From Pelodera strongyloides (taxonomy: Eukaryota; Nematoda; Chromadorea; Rhabditida; Rhabditidae): DNA of 64,000 nt. The stretch spans positions 1 through 64,000 of the forward strand of contig JAANDG010000737.1 of the NCBI GenBank assembly GCA_036852015.1, in the 5' to 3' direction. Positions 47,094-58,824 of the stretch are shown one piece after another. Under the pieces are notes generated by a model. That model saw only the letters and a list, made by a program, of their open reading frames with translations. It was not told the origin of the DNA and did not search any database. Each line of letters opens with the position of its first letter. The first letter of the stretch is position 1. The position numbers and the translations under genes were made by a program.

Positions 47094-47427
47094 TTAAAGG
47101 GTCAGGCCCATTTCAAATGACCCCTATTTTTGATGATTCCATCTTATTCTCCCCTACCGTAGGCCGTAGGATGCAATATTTTTCCAATTTTGAAGCGCAA
47201 AATTCACACACTATTCAACAATTTATCATGGCCAGTCAAATCCAACTATCTATCACAGTTGACACGTCCATTCGCGCTGATTGGTCAGTATCGCTGGCTA
47301 TGGTAAAATGCTAAATAAATTTAGCGCTTGAAAATTAGCAGAATATCGTATCCTACTATATTTGACATTTAGAATCAGATGGAATCATCAACAATAGGGG
47401 TCAGTTGAAATTGGCTTGTCTCTTTAA
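47094..47427. mobile_element. 334-bp TTAA element, GGGTCAGGCCCATTT family, copy 3
   Basis: TTAAAGGGTCAGGCCCATTT at the left and TTGGCTTGTCTCTTTAA at the right. Arms pair with more mismatches than in copy 1. Confidence 0.8.
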
Positions 47428-48168
47428 ATATGAAAATAAAACAACAACAAAAATGTAAATTTTTGCTCTCACCTCTCACTTTGGGTAAGAGTTAGAGTTG
47501 TTGGTGGCTTGAAAAATGGTGGATCCGGCCTCAGTTTTAACTCTTACCCTGCAAGTAAATTCTCCCCGGGTGAGAGTTTTAGCTCTCTTATTGTTAGTGA
47601 TTGAATTTTACATTGAAATGTAGATCGTTGAAACGCATGCCGAAAATATGCTTATTGAGTTATTTGCAAATATTATAATTGTTTGATGCGTTACATTTGT
47701 CATCCCTTTTGATTGATAGCAAACTTTTCATATAACGTTTGATATGACTTTTGATTGTTATGTACTTTTTTTACATAATTGGACTCTAGTTTCCAGGTCG
47801 AACGGTGGCCGGCTAGCTTGATGATGTATTATCAAGCAGTAGCTGTGAGAGAATTTTCCTTTGCATGTGTAAGTTCTGGACCATATGTAATCCAGAAGAT
47901 GCTCCAAAATCGAACCTCCATTTTTCTCATTCATAGCATGTAATGTATGATTTCCCGTGTCTTCTTGTATTTTCGTTCAATGTGCTTTTTGTTCTTTTTC
48001 TATGACAAACTGCGTTAGTAATTTTTTGTGTGCATAATAAAGAGCAACCCAACAATATCCATGCGCATGCCGCCCATATATGACACATGAGGTCTTTTAG
48101 TTCACACAACTAAAAAATTATTAATTTGGTGCCGAGAATAAAAGTGAAAAATTTAGAACAAGGGGTTT

Positions 48169-51100
48169 ATGCTGTGGATCTCCGTGTTGACAATTGCTTC
48201 ATTGTGCTCTGGTGTTTTTGCTGACCGCTCGGATGTAAGTTGTGAATATCTTACCGAATATACTTTTGGAAAAGTTCTCCCTAATCATAAGTACCTTAAC
48301 ACCGTACACTTTATCTTTTATTTATCTTTAAGCATAAGTACTGTGCCTAAACTTCAACGAAGCCTGCAAGGTCCGGTTTTCTAAGTTACAAAAAAAAGAA
48401 GATTTTATGTCTCAAGCTTACCAGGTGGCTCTTCGTGATTCGCCGTCGTCAAAACAACAGTCACTTCTGAATTCATCTGAACCCCCAACTAAAGCTACAT
48501 CAGAATCCGAATGGCCAAACACCTCGCCGACGATTTCCTGTTAGTTTAGTTTGATTTTTCAATGTCAATTGTGGGATGGGTGGCCGTGCATATTAAAACT
48601 AAATAATTGCCGAAGCCACAGAAAAAACGTCATTGGCCCGTCACCAAATGGTTTTTGCAGAAAAAAACAACTGGCGACTGGTTCTAACGGGTTCGCGACC
48701 CTTTGACAACCCGTTGGTGACGGTTTCCGATGAAATTTGGTGACCACATAGTCACCATATAGGCTGGCTGACGAAAAAAAAAAACAAGTGTGCCGTCACC
48801 AAATGGGCTTACTCATTCCCTACGTATTATCCAAACTAACAATGGGAGCCAAATCTCCTAGTTGGTGAGATGTGAAAGAACCAGAATGATCGGGAGGTAC
48901 AAAAGAAAAATCCACCCTACCGAGAAATCACCCAGTGTTCGTGCATACTGGCTCTGCAGTAATTATTTCGGCATTCGTGATTAGACCTATTTTAATAGGG
49001 TTCACTTTGTTGTTTCTCTCACCGTAATCCGCAATCATTAAAGCCAATATGAAGTTACAGAAAAACGAACTCAGGGAGTTAATTCACTGATAAATAATGA
49101 GAGTGGCTGGATAAAAATTATGCGCATGAAAGCAATTGCCTGTATTGCTTCCGAGGATCAATAAATACCCTGCAATGACCCAATTGTGTAGCACATCAGA
49201 GTATTTTACTATTATAATGAGCCTATGCCCAGGCAATTGCATATCTACTGTAATCGAGTAACTCCCATTCTTAGTGATTTCTCTCCCTGAGTTCGAGTTT
49301 CTATAACTTGTTCTTGGGGGACTGTCTTTTTCTTCATATATATGCCTATAATTAATGAAAGGCAAATAAAAACGACAAATTGATCGTGTCTGACAATGAG
49401 TTCCTTTAAACCTTGAATAACAATGCAATCCCTCATCAACAACGCAATTCGCATAGAGTGATAGCTATATAAATATAACCACAAAGCCGTCCGATGTAAA
49501 AGTAAAAGACAAAGTTGTAATATAACCTGTTCAGCACATTCTACGTCCACAAACAACACTCGTCGACGAACCGCAACTTCTATTCTCAAGTAAGTATACC
49601 TTATTATCATTTCGACAAGAATAATTCATCATAAACAAACATGTTAGTAAATGTACGTCATTGTAAGATCGACCGCACGGCACTCGTAGGATGTGTTATT
49701 GGTATGCGTAAATTACTGTGTATATGTGTTATAATTTATGTATTGAATAAAGAAGAAATAATGTATATACAGTGCAGCGCATAAGTATATGGGCACCCAA
49801 AAAATCGTGTTTCTACTAGGTTTGGAGGAAATCTAATGCAACCACTAAATCAAGCATCGCCAGAAACCCAAACAAAAAGATTTTCAGCATAAAGAATAAA
49901 AAAATTATTTAATTATATTAATTTTAATGACGCCAAATTGAAAGCCAAAAAATGAAATCCAGGGCTCGCACAAACCATTTATATTGTCTTGTAGATCTTT
50001 TCATGGCGAGAATTTCTGTAAAAAAATTATAATTTTAGGCGTACTCCGAAGGAAGTTACGGCGTCTTGAAGTGCGCTAGAATGAGCTGTTTTGATCCCTA
50101 GCGTACCCCTTAATAACTTCGCAATTGCCTAACTTCAAGACGCCGTACCGTCCTTCGGAGTACGCCTAAAATTATAATTTTTTTACAGAAATACTCGTCA
50201 TGAAAAGATCTACAAGATGATGTGGGTGGTTTTTGCGGAATCTGGATTTCAGTTTTTTTACTTACAGTGTGGGGCAATTAAAATTAATATAATTTAAAGA
50301 AAAAATTAATATTTATGCTGAAAATCATCCTGTTTTGGTTTGAGGGCATTCTTGATTTTAGTGGTTGCGCTAGACCTTGTAGAAACACATTTTTTCGCCC
50401 CTGCCTCAATACTTATGACGCGCGTTTTTTGGGGTTTCGTACCCTAATTGTCCCTAATTTGCCTGAAACTTCTGATTTTTTGCTGAATTTTTTTGTCACT
50501 AGGTTTTTGGCCATCCCCGATTTGGTAGGATGGTTGATTTTTTCAAAAAGTGCTTTTTAGTACTAGATTTGGGGGTGCCCATATACTTATGCGCTGCACT
50601 GTATAACATCACCACAGCTGTGAATACAACAAGCTGGTGCACTTTTACGTGTATGTTTTTATCTTTAGAGAAAGATTTGCTGCGGTTCCACGACAAATTT
50701 ACTCCAGGTTAAACTACTACCTGTCATACAAGGTAAGTTTTTGTCTTAACGTTTGGTCATGGCAAATTACATGTGGGCCGCGCGGTTCAATTTTTGGTGG
50801 GAAACACTCCAAAATGTTGCGGCGCGCCATTCTTGGGATCTCGTTGTCGTTTCTAAGCCTGATGATACCTTCTCTTCGAAATATACACTACACAGAAAAC
50901 GGAATTTTTTTACCGAAACGACAGAAATACCGTCGGTGGTCAGTCATGAAACCAATCGAGATGAATAGGAAAACCATTTGGCGACAATGCGTACATCAAA
51001 TGTGTTGGCAAATGAAAAAATCTGGGAACCATCACCAAATGTTTATCCTACGTATAAATCCCGTAAAACAGGGGCCAATGCCTGTCATTGTCTCGAGAGC

Positions 51101-54100
51101 AGCTCAGACACTTACAATTAGAGCAAATTGGTGGAATTTTCGGTGCACGGATACCATATCTTTTGCGAAGTCGTGGCTAACCTTTATGTCTTACCATTTA
51201 AAGGGATCGGTTCACCTTAAATTATGTTTTTTTTTGTTTATTTATTTTCTACTCTGTTCTTCTACTTCTACTGCACGGTTCCCGCGAAACAAAAATAAAT
51301 CCCACATTTCCTGGCAGCTAAACACCCAATCCCATGTTTCATGAAAAGTCGCATGTCTCCTGACAGATTAGCCAATCATGTCCCGCAATTAAAAATCGGG
51401 CAAGGCTTAGTGTTAGCGGCAAGGCCCCTATTTAGCGCTCGCAATAAGGTCGGAATCCGCGTTTCCCGCTTGTTTGGGAGGAAACGTGGGATTACGATTA
51501 CCGCTAAACTGCGAATGAGGAACATAGTATAAGGGATAATAAAAATTTGGAATAAAAAAGTAGTGTTCAATTTCAATGCCAGGACAATTGCCCTTTTTGC
51601 ATTTTGGACCCATCCATCAATCCACCACTTTATTTTATCACCCAATATCTTCGTGAGTATTGAAATTGAACACTACTTTTTGTATTCCAAATTTTTATTA
51701 TCCATTATAGAAAAAAAAAACAAAAAAAAAACTGACACAATTTAAGGTGAACCGATCCCTTTAATGCGTCTGATATAAGTGTTTTAGATGGTGTTCCCCG
51801 TCCAAAAGCAGAGAGAACACATAAAAGGTTAGTTCTCAATAATCAATGCTAAATAATACTAATAAAATTAACACTAAAATTAATTAAAAATTAAAAATAA
51901 TAATTTTGTTTCAGTGACTACAAAGGGGACACCTGCAACAATAAAGAAAACGGTAAGTTATTCGTGCGACGGATCCAAAAGAGTTTAACCAAAGGTTAAA
52001 TGTCTGAAAGTCCTAGCGGCATCCCACCCCCGTAGTTTATCTCTCCATGCTCAAACATCGTTACTGAGGCATGTGGGAACTTTGTAAATGAGGATTTTAT
52101 ATAACGCATTCCGAATCAACTCATATTTATAACCACGCTGCATTCACTTTTGGCTTAAATAAGTCGTACTTCGTACTTACTCGTATAAAGTATATAAAAT
52201 TGCTACTGTTTAATTACGCTAAAAAAATCAAGTTACGCTAAGAAAATCAACTTGCCTGTTTCACTGTATATATGTGACTACTTTTTAGGAGAAAAGCATG
52301 GGAACTCTAGCTTGGTCGGTTTTTTTTTATTTGTTGGACTTTTTGGGATAATTGGCAAACCATATTAATCAAGTTTTATGTAAAGCACAAGAGTTCTGCT
52401 GTCAAATTGTGTGCAGAAAACCTGTTAGACAGTACACTCGAATTATTTCAAAGGGAATTGAATGCAATACATTTATTCCAGGGTGCTTATTGGCTCGGGA
52501 GTGCTGATCGTATTTATTCTTTCTGGAGCATCACTTGTCCTTATTTTCCGTCTCAAGAATCGGAAAGAGAAAAATGTGAAAACTGAAGGTTACTATATAT
52601 TTGCTTAAGTGTTGTATATATGCGTACTTTTGTTATTAATGTACATGACTAGGGCTCGGCGCGCGCTTTGCGCTCCTCGCTCCAGCGTGTCACATTTTAC
52701 TTAAGTTTTCACGCAAATTTGAAGTTCATTTGCAAATAAACTTCAATTTAAACAACATCATTAGATTCCAGCTACGATAAAAGTTGCACATATTTCGACG
52801 TCGTATCTATGATTTATTGTTGACGTCGTATATGCTGAAGTAGAAGAGTATCGCCCGTCTACGTGGAATGCGCGTATGACATTATCATTGGAATGCATTT
52901 GCATCACTACTTTAGAGCTACGATAATTTGCAGCACTATTGAGAATCTGCGTGTCGTGTGCAACGTAAAAAGCCAGGGCTGCTTCAAGTCACATGCACTC
53001 CGCCTTCGAATAAAAGACCACGCGATTGAAAATAAAAACATTTTTTAGTTATTAAATGCAATTCAGGTAAACCCCCGCGAACCCCTCAGCAAATTATAGA
53101 TTGTGAATCTTATCCGGTCATACAAACGCCAAATGGAAATAATGTTAATAATGATGCCAATGGCGTAAGTGACGATTTGTCTCAGTACGGCAACATGATA
53201 TTTCACCGATTAGACTCGCTTTATTTTGTCCAATAAACCAAAGAACTAAAGGGATTTCAATTCATTTGCCCATGCGCAAAAAAGTGCAACGCACAGGATG
53301 TTTAACCAATGCAAGCCAAAAGTAAAACAAAACATAGACTAACACATGATGTATGTGAGGAATCGTAAAGCAATACTCATGCAACAGAAAATATCTCATA
53401 TTATTCGACTTTGAATTAAAGCGAAATACCGGCTGGTGTTTGAAACGCATCGAGTACACCAACATTCTTATGCGTCATCTATAAATGAACATAATTTAGC
53501 ATAAAAAAATATACCCCAATTAGACCCCCCGCATAAATTCATAAGAATGCAGTTGTCTACGATGCGTTTCAAAAACCAGCCGGTATTTCGCTTTAAACAA
53601 ATAAAGCAGGCGTCATTGACAAGTGCCTAGCTGGTACAACCGGTCGTTGGTTCAATTCACCCGGCGAAAGGAGTAAAAGTCGGTAGCTGGGTTATACAGA
53701 TTGTCCTGCTTTTAACTGAACTAGGCAATCGCCGCATCTGCAGCATGTGATCTAACCGTGCATACCTTATATTTTTCAAATGAATAAAAAAAGTATGGCC
53801 GATACAAGAAAATAATTTATTCCATTTAAGCTCCTAAGACCAGCTCACATCCCACCAGACAAATTCAAATTTCGCGGACCGTTGCTGATTCACAATGTGT
53901 GGGTGGGTCCCATGGTGAGTTGCTTCTGATTAATCACGATTTGAAGTTTACATTAATAAGAAATTAATAGCTGTAGACTCACCTGCAATATCCCTCCCCC
54001 CCCTTTGATGCTCGATCGTGTTAGAAAGCCTGTAGCCGCAGTACACTGTTTCTCCAACGTGTGTACGAATTGATGAAGCGCTGTGTGCGGGGTTGATTTC

Positions 54101-55744
54101 CCATGGTGACCACTGGGAGTTAAAGGGATCAGCTCACCTTAAATTGTGTCTGTTTTTTTGTTTCTTTATTTTCTATAAGGGATAATAAAAATTTGGAATA
54201 GAAAAAGTAGTGTTCAATTTCAATACTAACGAAGATATTGGGTGATAAAGTGGTGGATTGATCGGGCCGAAATGCAAAAAGGGCAATTGTCCTGCCTTGT
54301 TTGTATAGGATAATTGCCCTTTTTGCATTTCGGCCCGATCAATCCACCACTTTATCACCCAATATCTTCGTGGGTATTGAAATTGAACACTACTTTTTCT
54401 ATTCCAAATTTTTATTATCCCTTATAGAAAATAAAAAAACAAAAAAAAACAGACACAATTTAAGGTGAGCTGATCCCTTTAATCGGTTCGGCCTATGACT
54501 GGAACCCCCCCCCCCCCATGTCCCTATTTTTAACTTTTTAACTATATCTGATTCGCCGTGTCAAAACAGTAGGATACGGGCGCAGTTCCGGGCGCAAAAT
54601 TCGCGCAGTATTCAGAAATTTACCATAGCCAGTGATACCCTTAAAGCGAAATGCCAGCTCCTTTGGAAAATTTGCATATGATAAGCAAATCCTATGTATC
54701 CTATGCTAATTTTGCGCGATAGCCGTGGACGATCGCGCAAAATTAGCATAGGATACATAGGATTTGCTTATCATATGCAAATTTTCCAAAGGAGCTGGCA
54801 TTTCGCTTTAACAATCTAACGCAGTTGTCAGTTGTCACGCCCCTTCGCGCTAATTGGCCAATATGTAATATTGGGCGTGGCAATTGTGGTATTAGCCAAT
54901 TAGCGCGAATGGGCTTGACAACTGCAATAGATAGTTTAGTACGCCTGGCTATGGTATTGCTGGTTTTTGAAAAATATTGCAGGGGGGCCTGACCGTTTAA
55001 GTAAGGCAAACCATGTTCAGGAATCTAATTGAAGGTGTCTGAGTCCGGCTTTAGCGAATATACTTTAGCGACACGCCACTGAAGATCAAGTGTCCCATTC
55101 TATTAAAAAGGTGACATGGAATGATGATGACCACGAAGTGTACGAAATTGGAACCGGTGTCGAAGAAATTGTGGTTAGTACATTTATTTGCATTTGACTA
55201 ATCTAATCTTACACCACAACACACACACACCGACACACACAAACACACACCAACACATATACACACACCGACACACACAAACACACACCGACACACATAC
55301 ACAAACACCGACACACATACACACACACCGACACACATACACACACCGACACACACATACCGACATGTATGTTTATGAAAACTGTGAATTCCGCTCTAAA
55401 CATTGGGACTGTCCACTCGGCTTTTATTTTTATTGATGCAACTCCAAATGGAGAAGTAATCGTACGCCTGACAGTGGAATATTTTATTAAATATCTAGAG
55501 GTCAAAAAGCTAATAACGGTTAGTTTTCGTTAAACAATGAAACTAGATATCTTTGCCACATATTCTGATTTTGTACTTCTCACCGGTAATGATGTTACAG
55601 AAGGTCGGGGCCGAGTTTGCGGAAGAGGCGGATGGAACCCTTCATGTAGACGAGAAGGTACTCACATTATCAAACAGAGAAAGAATGAGAGAAGTGCGAC
55701 ACAGCCAGAGTGGGGGTATTGAGCGTAGAGCACTGGTAATGTAA
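48169..55744 (+). CDS. Gene E: single-pass membrane protein with Ser/Thr stalk and long tail
   Basis: Unrecognised type I membrane protein, about 260 residues. Exons: 48169-48234 (signal peptide [24 protein letters not shown]); 48425-48539 ([20 protein letters not shown]...); 51915-51952; 52289-52314; 52482-52588 (hydrophobic [22 protein letters not shown], then basic RLKNRKEKN); 53067-53164 ([19 protein letters not shown]...); 53831-53914 ([16 protein letters not shown]...); 55069-55173 ([16 protein letters not shown]...); 55601-55744 ([19 protein letters not shown]...ALVM, TAA). All nine exons join in frame, most with canonical sites; the 52314 donor (GTCGGT) is weak. The first exon follows AAATTTAG, as expected for trans-splicing. 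AATAAA occurs near 55842. The signal peptide resembles that of gene D. The stalk-onward exons are also in phase with gene D's KCEE exon, so a D-E fusion transcript cannot be excluded. Confidence 0.78.
48580..48810. repeat. GTCACCAAATGG repeat in gene E intron
   Basis: Repeated CGTCACCAAATGG / GGTGACGG / GGTGACCACATAG motifs in inverted arrangement, related to 16690-16890 and weakly to 50900-51050. Confidence 0.5.
49060..49409. mobile_element. CAGTCACT-related TTAA element in gene E intron
   Basis: Paired arms GAACTCAGGGAG...GAGTTCG and TTAATGAAAGGCAAATAAAA. The right end is TTCCTTTAAA. Related to 9478-9662. Confidence 0.55.
49770..50601. mobile_element. Tc1/mariner-like non-autonomous element (832 bp)
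   Basis: Perfectly matched termini TA|CAGTGCAGCGCATAAGT and ACTTATGCGCTGCACTG|TA, with the TA target duplication. Inverted inner blocks (GGCGTACTCCGAAGGAAGTTA / GTCCTTCGGAGTACGCC) form a second palindrome at 50030-50175. There is no transposase frame. It lies in gene E intron 2. Confidence 0.85.
51198..51761. mobile_element. 564-bp TTAA element, GGTTCACC family, with insertion
   Basis: TTAAAGGGATCGGTTCACCTTAAATT is mirrored by AATTTAAGGTGAACCGATCCCTTTAA. Contains an extra segment (51250-51505) shared in reverse with 4131-4400, so one element has captured or been invaded by another. Confidence 0.85.
53417..53597. mobile_element. CCGGC-family MITE in gene E intron
   Basis: ATTAAAGCGAAATACCGGCTGG to CCAGCCGGTATTTCGCTTTAAA, about 180 bp and well paired. 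Confidence 0.8.
54120..54482. mobile_element. 363-bp TTAA palindrome, GGTTCACC family
   Basis: TTAAAGGGATCAGCTCACCT is mirrored by AGGTGAGCTGATCCCTTTAA. The arms match over almost their entire length to a centre in TGTCCTGCCTTGTTTGTA. It lies in gene E intron 7. Confidence 0.9.
54500..54999. mobile_element. Nested pair: GGGTCAGGCC-family copy interrupted by a 171-bp TTAA palindrome
   Basis: The outer element keeps GATTCGCCGTGTCAAAACAGTAGG, CACGCCCCTTCGCGCTAATTGG and GCCTGACCGTTTAA. At 54641-54811 the palindrome TTAAAGCGAAATGCCAGCTCC...GGAGCTGGCATTTCGCTTTAA is inserted. A poly-C run (54507-54518) marks the degraded left end. Confidence 0.75.
55218..55362. repeat. CACACCGA-type microsatellite
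   Basis: (CA)n with regularly spaced CCGACACACA units, in gene E intron 8. Confidence 0.95.
55375..55519 (+). other. Possible extra exon of gene E beside the CA repeat
   Basis: A frame open for 49 codons ([20 protein letters not shown] and [20 protein letters not shown]) ends at a GTTAGT donor, in phase with the last exon. No acceptor exists upstream because the CA repeat begins there. A smaller exon from 55502 (VKKLIT) would have a TATCTAGAG acceptor. Confidence 0.3.
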
Positions 55745-55749
55745 AGAAA

Positions 55750-57600
55750 GAGAAACTCACTCGCGGACACATCAAAGCTAGCCGATTATTTTCACTCTTT
55801 AAATAACCATAAGCAATAGCAGGTGGTAAAAAAATAAAAAATAAAACAGTAATGTTGTATTTATGGTTATGGTCGTTCAGGGAGTGGATATCTCGAGAGC
55901 GAAGAACCCGAAGCTGGGAAACAATGGTAGGGGATGTTGTTTATAAGGCGGATTGGAAAACGTTTCATGAATTCCGGAAAAGTTCGATTCGAGTGGAAAC
56001 GACAGTCGCATTTACCTGACAGGTTCAAGACTTGATAATTCGTTTGTTTTTTACTTTGTTTCTTCATTCATTTTATTCAGGAAAAAGTGGGAAAAAGTCA
56101 GAAAGCAAACATCTAATCTGATGAGAAATAACAGACCACCTTATAAATGTAAATTTAAGTTGGGATAACGTAACTTCCAGAATTAATTTGTCTGCCTTGC
56201 ATTCAACACTCGTTAGGTTTAAAGAAAAATTCACTCTTCGACGATGGTTCGCGGATTAGTTTAAATTTGTGCTTTTACTTACTCCTCTTCGTATTTCCCG
56301 AGTTATTTATTATCTTGTATGAGAAACAAAGATTTTTACTTCCGTACCAATGACTATGGAAAAAAGAATATTGTTGAATAGTTCGCAAACTCACGTGAAT
56401 AGATTTTTAGGGACTATACATCAATCCGTGGAGTTTTTTCGCATTGATTAAGGATCCAGAATATTAGCTATGGAGCGCAATAGATAAAAAGGTTATAAGG
56501 CTCAACAGGGCTGAATTATTAAAAATATGCTATGTTTCCCTTTTTTAATCCAAGTGAACTACCTTATTCGTAGTTTTCAATAGAGTTTTCAATGATCTGC
56601 GTGAAACAAATGCTGACTTCCGGTTTCGATAAAACATAAAGTTGAGTTGCGCCATGCTCAACAGATTATGGCTTTTGCGCCAATTTATTCCGATCAACGC
56701 TCGCAAACATGGGATCGGGTCTAGTCAGGAGCATGGACGTGTAAGCTGATGTCAATGGCTCAAATCCCGTCGGTACGCTTTCTTTTTGCAAAAGATCCGT
56801 ATACTGTTTTCTTCGTTTTGTCTTCGAATCCTTTTATTTGTGTGATTGAATAACGGAATAAAAATAAAGGATAAAGGTATATTCACCTTTATATTCTATA
56901 CAGTGTCGCACAATATGAAAATGAGCATTGGGATTTGAACTTGAACACCAGCTTACGAGCCCAACGACTGATTAGGCCATGACATATTTGCTACCGTTCC
57001 CCGAGGTACCTTGGTGCACAAGCCTAAACCGTTGAGAACGGCATGGCACAGCTTTAAAAACAACTTTACTCTTTTTTTTCGAACTACTCTAATATAGCAT
57101 GAAAAACTCTATTGAATGACCTAAACCAGCGAATAAGCAAGCCCGCCTAGATAAAAAAAAACGAAAAAATAGCATATTTTTAAAAATTCAGCACTTTTGC
57201 TGCCTTACAACTTTTTATTTTTTGCGCTCCACAGCCAATATTTTGGACTCTTGATCAGCATGAAAAACTCACCCAGGGGCGATGGCGTAGTCCCTGTTAG
57301 GCTAATTATATCTTGCTGATCGTCATTATGCTAATCTCGTTACTTAAATAGCAAAAAGTTGGACCGAATTGTTATCCGTGTACTCTTTCTTATGCCTTTT
57401 TTGGTGCTTTATTTCGAATAAATATTCATAGGCTCATAGTCTTGTTGCATAATGAGTATTGGAAATATATGTATTAACACCGGGAGGCTTAAAGTCGGCC
57501 ATGCAGTCTTGCTCTGCAAGACCCCCTTTCGCCGCTTCTGCGGATTTCGTTTGATAAACGGGTGCACTTTATCTTTTTTTATGTACTATTTAAAAGTCGT
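55750..57600. other. Intergenic; decayed tRNA-like fragments
   Basis: About 1.8 kb without a convincing exon. The minus strand at 57000-56935 has a tRNA-like order (CATGGCCTAATCAGTCGTTGG, CTCGTAA loop, GTTCAAATCCC) but weak stems. 56706-56775 has a similar B-box-like GGCTCAAATCCCG. A partial GGCG-type fold-back (GGAATTCCGGAAAAGTTCGATT) is at 55945-56000. Confidence 0.35.
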
Positions 57601-57856
57601 ATAGGATTTGGTCACAATTTTTCATGGACCATGCCACATCACGGTCAGGAAGAGTTTTGTGCAGGTCTTCGTCCCTGTGGACTGGCACACGTCAAAAATA
57701 GCTCTCCGTGTGCGTGGTTGGTTTAAGAACGTAAGAAGCGTGATCCACGCAAACGTTGACGCAAGTAGCCTCAAGCTGCCCAGAGACAGGAAAGAAAGAA
57801 AAGATTGAGAGAGAGGGAGAGAGAGGGAGAGAGAGGGAGAAGGAAAAAGCGTTGGT

Positions 57857-58041
57857 TTAAAACGAAATACAGGCAGGTTTTTGAAACTCATCGTGGGCAA
57901 CTGAATTCTTACGCATTTATGCCATTTTACTCGAATATGGCTCGATTTCTTATTCTAATTTATGTTCATTTGTATGTGCTGCATACGAATGCTGGTGTAT
58001 TCGATGTTTTTCAACAATCGGCCGATAATTCGCTTTTAGTA
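57857..58041. mobile_element. CCGGC-family MITE upstream of the PLE fragment
   Basis: TTTAAAACGAAATACAGGCAGG at the left and ATCGGCCGATAATTCGCTTTTA at the right, with diverged termini. A (GAGAGGGA)n tract (57805-57840) abuts it. Confidence 0.6.
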
Positions 58042-58180
58042 GAATATTTTTTCCTTCATGCACTGCTTTCTTTAAAGTGACCTTGCACTATTTCTTAAAA
58101 AAAAGCTTTAAACGGGGTTATCATGTTAAAGAACATGATACACTTTTTAGTTTTTTCTTCATTTACATTTAAACATACCA

Positions 58181-58624
58181 GTTAAACTACAAGAAATATA
58201 CCCTAACTGTTTAACTTTGGAACAGGCTAATCAAGCAGATAAAGAAGCAGCATTTCTTGACTTGCACCTTAACAAGCAACAGAACTGGATAATAAACCTA
58301 TACAATAAAACAGATGACTATTCGTTTGAAGTAAATAGGTTTCCAATATATGATACAAAACTTTGCATTTCAATTAGGCACAATTGCATAATCGGCGAAA
58401 CTCTACGAATTAGCCGTTGTACATCGACCTTAGCCCTTTTTAAATCTAAAATTATTGAATTTTATGATAAACTGATTAAGAACGGCTACCCAAATGATGT
58501 TGTTATCAACATGTACATAAAGAGTTTTAATGTTTATCCCATTATACCGCACAAATACAGGTCTTCCTCTAAATCTCTCTCTGAATGGGTGCGGTCTAAT
58601 TTGGCAATCAATTCTTCCCCATAA
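58181..58624 (+). pseudogene. Penelope-like element reverse transcriptase, C-terminal fragment
   Basis: An open frame with the conserved block that follows the RT palm in Penelope-like retroelements: EIYPN, ANQADKEAAFLDLHLN, INLYNKTDDYSFEVNRFP, then ETLRISRCTSTLALF and KLIKNGYP. No start codon of its own and no catalytic YxDD segment is present, so the N-terminal two-thirds is missing. No GIY-YIG motif follows; the frame stops at 58624. A hammerhead-like RNA lies 200 bases downstream, which is where PLE pseudo-LTR ribozymes occur. The family call is by remembered motif pattern. Another RT group with a similar C-terminus is possible. Confidence 0.65.
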
Positions 58625-58824
58625 GCGTAAGGGACATGCACGCGTACCCATGGTATCCTAATCATAAGGAAGGTCACTGTTAACGCGACGCAGCGCATCG
58701 CATGATAGTACATTACCCTAGACTAGATATGTATAGCACCTTTACTACTCATACAATCACCTCTTTCCACTCTTGGTTTACCACAGTTCGTCAAATTTTA
58801 CTAATTTATTTTTTTATTATCACC

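Noticed and set aside
50858..50885. CTGATGA...CGAAAT resembling a hammerhead core
   Set aside because: The bases between the two motifs cannot form helix II and no cleavage triplet with helix I pairing is nearby.
50637..51344. 235-codon open frame on the plus strand
   Set aside because: It crosses the CACCAAATG-type repeat and runs into the GGTTCACC MITE at 51198. No domain is recognisable and the composition follows the repeats.
53620..53700. tRNA-like CCTAGCTGGTACAACCGG...GGTTCAATTC
   Set aside because: The A-box and B-box-like motifs are only about 14 bases apart, too close for a tRNA or a functional Pol III promoter.
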